Below, piece after piece: positions 7,730 through 14,140 of a stretch of 15,875 nucleotides of DNA. The DNA is from an uncultured Bacilli bacterium (GTDB taxonomy: Bacteria; Bacillota_I; Bacilli_A; RF39; UBA660), in contig CAPZYV010000009.1 in the NCBI GenBank assembly GCA_948750805.1, positions 1 through 15,875 of the forward strand, in the 5' to 3' direction. Under the pieces are notes generated by a model. It was given only the letters and a program-made list of their open reading frames with translations. It was not told the DNA's origin and searched no databases. The stretch's first letter is position 1; each line of letters starts with the position of its first letter. A program made the translations under genes and the position numbers.

Positions 7730-9352
7730 ATGGCTGAAAATTATTTTGAAATGCAAATAAGAAATATTAGAAATGCTGAAATTAAGGAAAGTGAGCGAAA
7801 TACATTTTTCGATTCTTTTGATGCAATTAAAAAGGAATCTTTTGAGGCTCTTAAGGTTATTATAAGAACTGTTGAATTTCCGGAAATGGCTAAAATTATA
7901 TTAGATTTAAAGAATTTGCCTTCAGTAAATTTCGAAAAAATAATATATTTTCTTAAACATCCTGATTATATTTCTTCTAGTGATGAAGTACTAGATTGGA
8001 TGACGCATTTAGATTTAGAATCTTTTCATGACATTTTATATTTAATTAAGCCAATTTTTTTGGGAAATGATGAGGCGTGTAATAAAATAAGGTTTCCTTT
8101 ATATTATCCAATAATAAGAATAATGGATTATTGTTTGAAACATAGTTTTTTTGAAAAATTTAGTATTTGTACTGAAAGACTAGAAGATTGGGTTTTGGAA
8201 GCTTATTGTAATGTTCGTAAAAACTTAATAGAAGAATGTATAAATAATAATCGAAACAATCCAGAAATGTTTTTCTTATTTAATCATCAAAATTCATCTA
8301 TAGTTCGAAAATGTATTGGTGAAGAAGACATACCAAATTTAACATATCCTACTTGTAAAATGTTAATATCGCAAAATTTACTTCCAGGCGAGTTAATTAA
8401 CTGCAGTTCCTTTTTTGATGTATTTAAAAAATTTTCGCTTCCAGAACAAATTGCAATTACAGAATTATTAGAAGGATATGATTACCCTACAGAGTTAATT
8501 GATTTATTACATAAATTATTTAATAAAGAAAAAGTAGATAATATTGATAATAATGAAAGATATTTTAATATTCATAATATATTAGAGATTTCACCTGATT
8601 TTTTTGAGAAAATCAGAAATGAAATAATTAGCTCATCTTATTTTAGAAAATTTAATGTTGAAAAAGATGAATTTTGGCAATTTATAAATAGTATTTTTAG
8701 TAAATCAAAAGAATTAGAATGTTCGAAAGCACTTACTGAAGGTTCCTATTATAAGTTAAGGGAATTATATAGAAAATGTTCTAGATATGCAACAGAATCA
8801 ATTGTTTCCTCCTTATATCCTATATCTGATTTAACACAAAGGGTTACATATATGGATAAAGATGAATACAATATTTTATGTCGAGTGCAAACATTATACG
8901 ATTTACCAGATTTAGATGAATCCTTTAATAAAAGAACATTCTGTGATTTTAGTATTTTAACCCAAGATAATTTTTCACATTATCCAGGTGCTATATTGCA
9001 TGGTTATTATTCAAAAGTAACTGCAGATTTAATCGCTCATATTTATCCTACAGATTCTTTAAGCAGTTCATGGGCAAAATATCAAAAAGATTTATCGCAA
9101 AAACCTAATATGTTATTAGATATAGATGATTTAAATGCATTGGCTTATGCTTATAAAACATATTGTGAATTATGCATAAGAACAAAGACTAGAAATAACG
9201 AGGTTTTAAAATCTGATGCTATTATATGCTTTGACGATGTAGATGATAGGTCTATTAGATATGCTGAAAAACACAATGAAAGAATATTAGTATTAAAAAG
9301 AACTAAAAAAACTATTGAATGTAATGAAGATATATATTCTCATTTACAATAA
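7730..9352 (+). CDS. Unrecognised 540-residue soluble protein
   Basis: I do not recognise the family. The frame is intact, with a good extended -10 promoter and a GGGGGG ribosome binding site five bases before the ATG. No signal peptide or membrane segment is visible. The N-terminal 350 residues or so look mainly alpha-helical with many acidic, Lys and aromatic residues and scattered cysteines. The last 50 residues read as a strand-helix-strand unit: hydrophobic DAIICFD followed by an acidic DDVDD, a helix, then ERILVLKR. That could be the end of a Rossmann-like domain. No catalytic signature stands out (no Walker A, HNH, DEAD or RT motif). It stands alone between a terminated housekeeping gene and a gene remnant (about 9361-9486), a setting that fits an acquired or lineage-specific gene, but this is inference. 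Real gene: confident. Function: unknown. Confidence 0.8.
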   Translation: MAENYFEMQIRNIRNAEIKESERNTFFDSFDAIKKESFEALKVIIRTVEFPEMAKIILDLKNLPSVNFEKIIYFLKHPDYISSSDEVLDWMTHLDLESFHDILYLIKPIFLGNDEACNKIRFPLYYPIIRIMDYCLKHSFFEKFSICTERLEDWVLEAYCNVRKNLIEECINNNRNNPEMFFLFNHQNSSIVRKCIGEEDIPNLTYPTCKMLISQNLLPGELINCSSFFDVFKKFSLPEQIAITELLEGYDYPTELIDLLHKLFNKEKVDNIDNNERYFNIHNILEISPDFFEKIRNEIISSSYFRKFNVEKDEFWQFINSIFSKSKELECSKALTEGSYYKLRELYRKCSRYATESIVSSLYPISDLTQRVTYMDKDEYNILCRVQTLYDLPDLDESFNKRTFCDFSILTQDNFSHYPGAILHGYYSKVTADLIAHIYPTDSLSSSWAKYQKDLSQKPNMLLDIDDLNALAYAYKTYCELCIRTKTRNNEVLKSDAIICFDDVDDRSIRYAEKHNERILVLKRTKKTIECNEDIYSHLQ

Positions 9353-9360
9353 ATTAATAA

Positions 9361-9486
9361 GAACTAAAATATATTCAAGTTGGTATTAAATATATAGTCT
9401 CAGATAAATTAGGAAATTATCGCGCTACGATTGAAATAATAGCAGAAAAAATAATTAAATTTAAAGTTTTAGAAATATTTGATTAA
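9361..9486 (+). pseudogene. Start-less coding remnant, faintly RsmE-like
   Basis: An open stretch of 41 codons ending in TAA begins right after a stop (9358-9360) and contains no ATG, GTG or TTG start. Its translation has a strand pattern and a conserved-looking core, VSDKLGNYRA then IIKFKVLE. This resembles the small N-terminal PUA-like barrel of 16S rRNA methyltransferase RsmE (a Gly-Asn turn, Tyr-x-Ala, then alternating hydrophobics). No other part of such a gene is nearby. Chance openness is possible, since a run this long is uncommon but not impossible at this composition. I rate it a likely fragment of uncertain origin. Confidence 0.3.
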
Positions 9487-9502
9487 ATTATTAATTATAA
9501 TA

Positions 9503-9511
9503 TGATATAAT
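9503..9511 (+). promoter_or_regulatory. Extended -10 promoter of the 269-residue membrane protein
   Basis: TGATATAAT (9503-9511) with only a poor -35 (TTAAAT at 9483-9488). The expected start near 9518 leaves about 15 bases of leader containing GAAGGAG (9521-9527). Confidence 0.55.
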
Positions 9512-9532
9512 GCAATTAAAGAAGGAGTTTAT

Positions 9533-10342
9533 ATGAAAAAATTACTGATTAGTTTATTAACTATTTTTATAACTATAGGACTTATTTTATTAGGTATTTC
9601 ATTAAATTTAAAAAGAACTATTTCTAATGTAACTTCAACTATTATAAAAGAAGAAGTAACAAATACTATGACTACGTATTTAGAAAACAATACTAGTGTA
9701 GATAAGGAAGAAATAAAAAAAGGAGTAGATAAAGTACTTAATAGTAATGATACTCTTAAAAAAACTATTGATAACTATTATGATGAAATTATAAATGTTT
9801 TAGGTAATAAAGATGCTAAAGAAATAAATGTTGCTAGTGAACTTGAAACTTTAATAGATAATAGTGAAGAAATTTTAAAAGAATATGGAGTAACTATTTC
9901 TAAACAAGATAAAGAAAAATTAATGGAAATAGTTTCTAATGATGAAATTAATAAAACTGTTAATGAGGCAATAAAAGAAATAAAAAGTGATATGCCTAAA
10001 GAAGTTACAGAGGTAATAAATATTTTAAATTTTATAAGTGGTACAACTTTTAAAATAATATTAATTAGTGTTATAATTTTATTTCTAGTAGTAATAGCTT
10101 TATTAAAGAAAAGTACTTACAAATGGTTAATTAATTTTGGTATTGCTAGTATTATAACGGGATTATTATATAGCTTTGTATTACCAAATTTAATGGATAT
10201 TATAACTAAAAGTTTAAATGATAATATAAGTATTTCTCTATCATCTATGGTAAATTATGGTTATATAGTTTTAATTCTTGGCGTTATAGCTGTTATTTTA
10301 AATATAGTTTTAAATAAAATTTTTAATAAAGAATTATCTTAA
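9533..10342 (+). CDS. Unrecognised membrane protein with extracytoplasmic helical domain
   Basis: No family recognised. Hydrophobic segments fall at about residues 4-24, 172-191, 197-217 and 241-262. The first is a signal anchor. Residues about 25-170 form a hydrophilic, Lys/Glu/Asn-rich and probably helical domain, predicted outside the cell from the positively charged MKK start. The other three segments form a C-terminal membrane bundle with LLKKSTYK as a positively charged cytoplasmic turn. There are no cysteines, sorting motif or enzyme signature. The start is supported by GAAGGAG at 9521-9527. It has its own promoter and terminator, so neighbours give no functional hint. A sensor or envelope-stress-type role is conceivable but unsupported. 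Confidence 0.78.
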   Translation: MKKLLISLLTIFITIGLILLGISLNLKRTISNVTSTIIKEEVTNTMTTYLENNTSVDKEEIKKGVDKVLNSNDTLKKTIDNYYDEIINVLGNKDAKEINVASELETLIDNSEEILKEYGVTISKQDKEKLMEIVSNDEINKTVNEAIKEIKSDMPKEVTEVINILNFISGTTFKIILISVIILFLVVIALLKKSTYKWLINFGIASIITGLLYSFVLPNLMDIITKSLNDNISISLSSMVNYGYIVLILGVIAVILNIVLNKIFNKELS

Positions 10343-10365
10343 GCTTTAGTTTTTTAAAGCTTTTT
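10341..10365 (+). terminator. Terminator after the 269-residue membrane protein
   Basis: AAGCTTTA (10341-10348) pairs with TAAAGCTT (10355-10362) around a GTTTTT loop, and the T run continues to 10365. The stem begins inside the stop codon. Confidence 0.65.
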
Positions 10366-10367
10366 CT

Positions 10368-10396
10368 TTGCTTTTCTAAAGTTATTATGCTATTAT
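10368..10396 (+). promoter_or_regulatory. Probable promoter of the 325-residue gene
   Basis: TTGCTT (10368-10373), a 17-base spacer, and TATTAT (10391-10396) preceded by TGC (extended -10). The expected start near 10403 lies just ahead of AAAGGGAG (10405-10412). Confidence 0.5.
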
Positions 10397-10420
10397 TATT
10401 TTTTAAAGGGAGCAATTTAT

Positions 10421-11398
10421 ATGTTTAAAGAAGAAATAATAGAATTATTAAATTTAATAAAGAACACCGATGGTAAAGACCGTGAAGAAATAATTGCCAG
10501 TAATTTTGAGTTATTATCTGCTTCTTTTTATGCTTTAACATATGCAGAAAAAAAAGAATTAATAACTTTGTATAGTGGTATTTTATATGACATGGGTCTA
10601 ATTGCAAGTTCTAATTTATCTGAAGAAGAAAGATTAAAAAGAAGAAATGCTGCGATGAATAAACCTAAATTTAATGAAACAGAAGAAAAAATTAGACAAA
10701 TATTTATAAGAATTTTTGGAATAGAACCCTATTGGTTAAAATCTAAAAAGAGTAGAAGTAAAATTCCAGATTTATATAAAAGTGGACCGGCTTGGGATGA
10801 TAATATTTATAGTGGATATTTATGTGCTTATGATGACCGTCTTACAGCTGATTATAAACTTTCTGGTACTTTTATTTGTTTGCCTAATACTCTTCCAGCA
10901 TTTTATATTTATATTGGCAACTATATTTATAATGGGAATTTAAGTCAAGATATATTTTTGTTTATGCAAAAAAAGGAGGGGAAAGATTTAGAAAGTTTAG
11001 AGTTAAATCATAAGGCTATAGAGTTTTTAGTAGAAGTACAAAAGTCTTTTGCTGCGAAAACGCCTGATGTTATTTACTTATCATCATATAGTGATGAAGT
11101 TGGTGATGTTTTATGGATGGAGACAGGTCTAGGTTTTAAGCATTTACTATCACACACGGGTAGAACTAGTAGTGGTTGGAGTAATATAGTATCTTTAAGT
11201 GATGAAGCTATAAATATGCTTAAAAGTACATCGGAATTTGATTTATATCAAAAGGAAATAGAAAAACGTTTTATAGAAAATGGTAATCCAACTACTATAA
11301 CAATGTTAAATGAATTACGTACTTCTTTTGATAATGCCTTTAATAAAGAAATTAATCCTAAAAGAGTTAGAGTTAATCCTGAAAGTGAAGAAGATTAA
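10421..11398 (+). CDS. Unrecognised 325-residue soluble protein
   Basis: No family recognised. The ATG follows AAAGGGAG (10405-10412) by eight bases, and the frame is intact and ends in a terminator. The N-terminal 70 residues are helical and acidic. A basic stretch (KSKKSRSK, about residues 107-114) precedes a Trp/Tyr-rich segment around 115-180. The middle is moderately hydrophobic (FYIYIGNYIYNG, about 162-173), but too short and polar for a membrane segment. The C-terminus is charged, ending in PESEED. No signal peptide is visible, so it is presumably cytosolic. It is flanked by its own promoter and terminator, so no operon partner informs its role. Codon use matches the housekeeping genes around it, giving no sign of recent transfer. 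Confidence 0.78.
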   Translation: MFKEEIIELLNLIKNTDGKDREEIIASNFELLSASFYALTYAEKKELITLYSGILYDMGLIASSNLSEEERLKRRNAAMNKPKFNETEEKIRQIFIRIFGIEPYWLKSKKSRSKIPDLYKSGPAWDDNIYSGYLCAYDDRLTADYKLSGTFICLPNTLPAFYIYIGNYIYNGNLSQDIFLFMQKKEGKDLESLELNHKAIEFLVEVQKSFAAKTPDVIYLSSYSDEVGDVLWMETGLGFKHLLSHTGRTSSGWSNIVSLSDEAINMLKSTSEFDLYQKEIEKRFIENGNPTTITMLNELRTSFDNAFNKEINPKRVRVNPESEED

Positions 11399-11423
11399 AA
11401 TACTGCTAAAGTGGTATTTTTTT
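11399..11423 (+). terminator. Terminator after the 325-residue gene
   Basis: AATACTGC (11399-11406) pairs with GTGGTATT (11411-11418), with two G-U pairs, around a TAAA loop, then T's to 11423. Confidence 0.7.
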
Positions 11424-11431
11424 GATATAAT
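11423..11431 (+). promoter_or_regulatory. Extended -10 promoter of the XRE-DUF2975 gene
   Basis: TGATATAAT (11423-11431) starts at the last T of the preceding terminator. There is no good -35. The expected start near 11438 gives a leader of about 72 bases, the longest in the window. It contains a small CAAC-CGAAA-GTTG hairpin and AAAGGAG (11494-11500). Confidence 0.5.
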
Positions 11432-11509
11432 AAAAGTATGCAACCGAAAGTTGGTAGAAAGTTTTTACAAAATAACATAAGATTTAAGTGATGAAAGGAG
11501 ATACATCTA

Positions 11510-12430
11510 ATGAAATTTGGAGAAAATCTCAAAAATTTACGAAAACAAATAGGCTTATCTCAAGAAAGTCTAGCTGAACGAATTGGCGTATCACGACAAA
11601 GTGTATCTAAGTGGGAATGCGGCGAAGCATATCCCGAAATGACTAATATTTTATGTTTATGTAAAATATTTCATTGTAAACTTAATGATTTAGTTCATAA
11701 AGATTTAGCTGACTTAAATTCATTAGATGCAGAAGTGCAAATGAAAATTGTAAAATTAAATGAAGAAAAACAAAGAAAAATGAAATATTTAAGTAAAGCC
11801 ATCGCCATACTTGCTAAAATAAGTAAAATCTTAGTTACGATAGCTATACCTTTAATTATTATAACCATGATTATTACCCCATTTTTTATAAGGAATATTA
11901 ACTTAAAAGATAATGTTCTTACTTTTAATGATTCTAACGATAAACTAGTTATAATTGAAGAAGAAGGTAAAGTTACATTAAAATTAAATGATAAAACCAT
12001 AGCTAATGAAGAAAATGAAGATAATATTATTCGCTTTAAAGATATTTTAGAAAATAATTCTAAATTTAAAATCATCGGCTTTTTAGAAACAGGATTTGTA
12101 GTTTTAACGATTAGTTTATTCTTACTAAGACTTGCTTTAAGACATTTAGAAATGTTATTTAATAATATTAATCAAGGTAAAACGCCATTTACTTTAGAAA
12201 ATGTTTCACACATCAAAAAAATAGCTTGGCTTTTAATTATTTTTATAATACTCCCTAATATTAGTGGTGTTATATTTGAGTTTATTTTAACTGTTGACTT
12301 AAATATTGGCTTTGAAGCAATAAATTTAATGGAAATATTATTCTTATTCAGTATTGCATATATTTTTGAATATGGTTATGAAATTCAATTAGATTCTAAA
12401 GGCGAAATGTATGGCGGGTATCACGAGTAA
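11510..12430 (+). CDS. Membrane-tethered XRE-family regulator fused to a DUF2975-like domain
   Basis: Probable transcription regulator anchored in the membrane. Residues 1-65 form a XRE/Cro-type helix-turn-helix, with the recognition unit at about 17-36 (SQESLAERIGVSRQSVSKWE). A charged helical linker (about 70-100) leads to four membrane segments, at about 107-128, 188-210, 238-258 and 270-288. A polar extracytoplasmic loop lies between the first two. The cytoplasmic NINQGKTPFTLENV (219-232) matches the hallmark of DUF2975 proteins (N-I-x-x-G-x-PFT-x-EN). In Bacillus such a membrane protein (YoaS) and a small XRE protein (YozG) are separate adjacent genes; here both are in one chain. AAAGGAG (11494-11500) supports the start. 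The signal sensed and target genes are unknown; the regulator may control its own promoter. Confidence 0.85.
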   Translation: MKFGENLKNLRKQIGLSQESLAERIGVSRQSVSKWECGEAYPEMTNILCLCKIFHCKLNDLVHKDLADLNSLDAEVQMKIVKLNEEKQRKMKYLSKAIAILAKISKILVTIAIPLIIITMIITPFFIRNINLKDNVLTFNDSNDKLVIIEEEGKVTLKLNDKTIANEENEDNIIRFKDILENNSKFKIIGFLETGFVVLTISLFLLRLALRHLEMLFNNINQGKTPFTLENVSHIKKIAWLLIIFIILPNISGVIFEFILTVDLNIGFEAINLMEILFLFSIAYIFEYGYEIQLDSKGEMYGGYHE

Positions 12431-12522
12431 GGTATCATAAAATGCTTAACTTAAAAAATATGAGATTATTAATAACTTTGACACAAGAATCTAATTATCA
12501 CTTCATCTATATAATAAAAATA

Positions 12523-12531
12523 TGATAAAAT
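12523..12531 (+). promoter_or_regulatory. Possible promoter of the Nudix gene
   Basis: TGATAAAAT (12523-12531), an extended -10, lies 26 bases before the ATG; a poor TTCATC (12502-12507) sits 18 bases upstream. A consensus TTGACA at 12478-12483 has no -10 at proper spacing. AAAGTGA (12544-12550) acts as ribosome binding site. Confidence 0.4.
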
Positions 12532-12557
12532 AGAATCAAAATGAAAGTGATGAAAAA

Positions 12558-13013
12558 ATGGGATATATAAAAAATTTAAGAAAATATGTTGGACATGAAC
12601 CTATTATAGGGCTTGGTGCAACTACATTAGTATTTAATGATAAAAATGAATTGTTATTAAATCTAAGAAGTGATACTCATACTTGGGGTATTCCTGGTGG
12701 TTCAATGGAACTATACGAAAATATTAAAGATACTGCCATAAGAGAATTAAAAGAGGAAGCAGGAATTACAGCAGATAATTTAGAACTTGTTGATGTACTA
12801 TCTGGAAAAGAATATTATTTTGAATATCCTAACGGTGATAAAATGTGCACTGTTATAGTTTTGTTTAAAGTATTAAATTATACAGGAAAAATTAAAGTAA
12901 CAGATAATGAAAGTAAAGAATTAAAGTTTTTTTCCTTCGATAATTTACCTAATATGGAATCAAGAGCCAAAGCAATAACAGATAAAATAAAAGATGGCAC
13001 AATAAAAATTTAA
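12558..13013 (+). CDS. Nudix hydrolase (ADP-ribose/NTP pyrophosphatase type)
   Basis: Cytosolic enzyme cleaving a nucleoside diphosphate linked to another group. A complete Nudix box spans residues 48-70 (G-x5-E-x7-REL-x-EE-x-GI), with the metal-binding REL-KEE helix. It follows the WGIPGG strand typical of MutT/ADP-ribose pyrophosphatase relatives. The length, 151 residues, is normal. The opening MGYIKNLRKYVGHEPII is shared, as I recall, by a common Firmicute subfamily annotated only as Nudix or ADP-ribose pyrophosphatase. The substrate (ADP-ribose, 8-oxo-dGTP, NADH or other) cannot be read from the sequence. The start at 12558 is chosen because it is the only in-frame ATG near AAAGTGA; nearby ATGs at 12541 and 12550 are in other frames. 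It ends in its own terminator. Confidence 0.92.
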   Translation: MGYIKNLRKYVGHEPIIGLGATTLVFNDKNELLLNLRSDTHTWGIPGGSMELYENIKDTAIRELKEEAGITADNLELVDVLSGKEYYFEYPNGDKMCTVIVLFKVLNYTGKIKVTDNESKELKFFSFDNLPNMESRAKAITDKIKDGTIKI

Positions 13014-13039
13014 AAGTTCTTCTATATAAGAGCTTTTTT
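13012..13039 (+). terminator. Terminator after the Nudix gene
   Basis: AAAAGTTCTT (13012-13021) pairs with AAGAGCTTTT (13028-13037), with one G-U pair, around CTATAT, then T's to 13039. Confidence 0.75.
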
Positions 13040-13068
13040 ATTTGGTAATTTTATTTTTATATTCTATA

Positions 13069-13077
13069 TGTTATAAT
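13069..13077 (+). promoter_or_regulatory. Extended -10 promoter of the rdgB operon
   Basis: TGTTATAAT (13069-13077) with no clear -35. The expected start near 13084 coincides with the first base before AGGTGA (13085-13090), so the leader would be only about 11 bases. Confidence 0.55.
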
Positions 13078-13094
13078 TAAACATAGGTGAAGTT

Positions 13095-13703
13095 ATGAAA
13101 ATAATATACGGTAGTGGTAATCAGGAAAAATTAGCTGAAGTAAAATCTTTCTTTAAAAATAATAATATTCCCTGTGAAGTTTTATCTTTACAAGATATAG
13201 GATTCACTGACGATATAATTGAAGATGGAGAAACATTTGAAGAGAATTCTCTTATAAAAGCTAAAGCAATAAAAAAATATTGTGATATTAATAATATTAA
13301 AGAAACTATTATAACTGATGATGCAGGGCTTTGTGTTGATGCTCTAAACGGTCGACCTGGCGTTTATTCAGCTAGATATGCTGGTAATCATGCCAGTCAA
13401 GAAATAACTATTAATAAATTATTAACTGAAATGAAAGATGTTCCAGAAAAGGATAGAACAGCTAAATTTGTTTGTGTTTTAACGTGTATTTTAAAAAATG
13501 GCAAAATAATTACTGCTCGGGGTGAAACTAAAGGCCATATTGCTAATAAACCTGGTACGATGGGACGACTTACATTTGGCCCAGTATTTATTGCTGATGA
13601 ATTTGGCCGTATCATGAATGATTTAACTAATGAAGAACTAAAACACACTCACAGAGAAAAAGCTTTAATAAATCTATTAGAAATATTGAAAGGAGAATCT
13701 TAA
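13095..13703 (+). CDS. rdgB: RdgB/HAM1-type XTP/dITP pyrophosphatase, altered base-recognition motif
   Basis: House-cleaning enzyme expected to hydrolyse ITP, dITP and XTP to monophosphates, keeping deaminated purines out of nucleic acids. Typical motifs are seen: SGNQEKL (7-13), EDGETFEENSLIKA (43-56), TDDAGLCVDALNGRPGVYSARYAG (74-97, with the catalytic Asp of DD-[SA]-G) and TAKFVCVL (122-129). The length of 202 residues is normal. The C-terminal part is unusual. The family's FGYDPIF is replaced by FGPVFIAD (161-168), so the Asp that helps recognise the base is missing. EEK-x-x-x-SHR reads EELKHTHR (180-187). Substrate choice may therefore differ. AGGTGA (13085-13090) is the ribosome binding site. 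The stop abuts the ATG of the next small gene, so they are likely co-translated. Confidence 0.88.
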   Translation: MKIIYGSGNQEKLAEVKSFFKNNNIPCEVLSLQDIGFTDDIIEDGETFEENSLIKAKAIKKYCDINNIKETIITDDAGLCVDALNGRPGVYSARYAGNHASQEITINKLLTEMKDVPEKDRTAKFVCVLTCILKNGKIITARGETKGHIANKPGTMGRLTFGPVFIADEFGRIMNDLTNEELKHTHREKALINLLEILKGES

Positions 13704-13814
13704 ATGAGTAAAGAAAGTAAAAATGAAAAGACAATAAAACTATATGAAGCAATATTTTTTGGAACGATAACATTATTATTAGTATATCTTTTTTTAGAAA
13801 TACTTTTTAGATAG
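13704..13814 (+). CDS. 36-residue single-pass membrane protein
   Basis: Tiny gene directly behind rdgB: its ATG follows the rdgB TAA with no gap. AAAGGAG (13689-13695) inside the end of rdgB is a strong, well-spaced ribosome binding site, the main reason to accept it. The product starts with about 12 charged residues (MSKESKNEKTIK) and continues with one hydrophobic segment at about 16-35, ending LEILFR; it is probably an N-in membrane microprotein. Its TAG stop overlaps the ribosome binding site of the next small gene, so three genes appear chained. Family and function are unknown. Such proteins often bind a larger membrane partner, but nothing here identifies one. Confidence 0.65.
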   Translation: MSKESKNEKTIKLYEAIFFGTITLLLVYLFLEILFR

Positions 13815-13825
13815 GAGTAAGGGCT

Positions 13826-14050
13826 ATGAATAGAAAAATAAGTTTAAAGAAATTTTTAATTGTTTTGAGTGTTTTAGTGTTATTAGAAGTTATTTTCATG
13901 TTTTGTTTTAAAAATAAAAATAATAAAGAAATAGATGAACACTGTAAGCTTGCTGTTTGTAATGAATCAAAAACTATTTGTTATAGTTATGATATTGATG
14001 ATGAGGGTAAAACTATAGTGACATGGAAAGGCAGTTGTGCTATTAAATAA
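13826..14050 (+). CDS. 74-residue membrane-anchored cysteine-containing protein
   Basis: No family recognised. AGGAG (13813-13817, overlapping the previous stop) is eight bases before the ATG. A basic N-terminus (MNRKISLKK) leads to one hydrophobic segment at about 10-28. A 45-residue tail, predicted outside the cell, follows. The tail carries four cysteines (C40, C45, C52, C71), enough for two disulfides, and ends in TWKGSCAIK; a fifth (C27) lies in the membrane segment. It could be a lipoprotein-like or disulfide-stabilised surface microprotein, but the LFC-type lipobox is not convincing (FMFC, residues 24-27, lacks the usual small residue before Cys). It is probably in one transcript with rdgB and the 36-residue gene. 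No clear terminator follows; a new promoter for ruvX starts 30 bases later. Confidence 0.72.
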   Translation: MNRKISLKKFLIVLSVLVLLEVIFMFCFKNKNNKEIDEHCKLAVCNESKTICYSYDIDDEGKTIVTWKGSCAIK

Positions 14051-14080
14051 TTTCATAAGTTTTTTAATATTGTGTGAGAC

Positions 14081-14109
14081 TTGTAATTTTCAGAAAAATT
14101 TGCTAAAAT
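14081..14109 (+). promoter_or_regulatory. Promoter of the ruvX-DUF1292-mltG operon
   Basis: TTGTAA (14081-14086), a 17-base spacer, and TAAAAT (14104-14109) preceded by TGC (extended -10). The expected start near 14116 lies downstream of the in-frame ATG at 14111, which argues for translation from 14141. A 6-bp A/T inverted repeat (14085-14090 with 14095-14100) fills the spacer. Confidence 0.65.
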
Positions 14110-14140
14110 AATGTCTGTACTTAAGGAAGGAATTTATTTT

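Noticed and set aside
10425..10607. 60-residue - strand frame at the start of the 325-residue gene
   Set aside because: No ribosome binding site, and it overlaps a better-supported gene on the + strand.
11695..12075. 126-residue - strand frame opposite the XRE-DUF2975 gene
   Set aside because: Hydrophobic shadow of the membrane domain on the + strand; no start signals.
12478..12483. Consensus TTGACA as a -35 box
   Set aside because: No -10 at 15-19 bases; the nearest TATAAT is 26 bases away.
12442..12525. 27-codon frame upstream of the Nudix gene, faintly like the first residues of a LysR regulator
   Set aside because: Only a weak AAGG upstream, too short to judge, and its end overlaps the likely -10 of the next gene.
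13397..13648. 83-residue - strand frame inside rdgB
   Set aside because: Complement of conserved HAM1 coding sequence.
14111..14113. ATG at 14111 as the start of ruvX
   Set aside because: It lies two bases past the -10 box, so before the predicted transcript start, and has no ribosome binding site; 14141 has AAGGAAGG.
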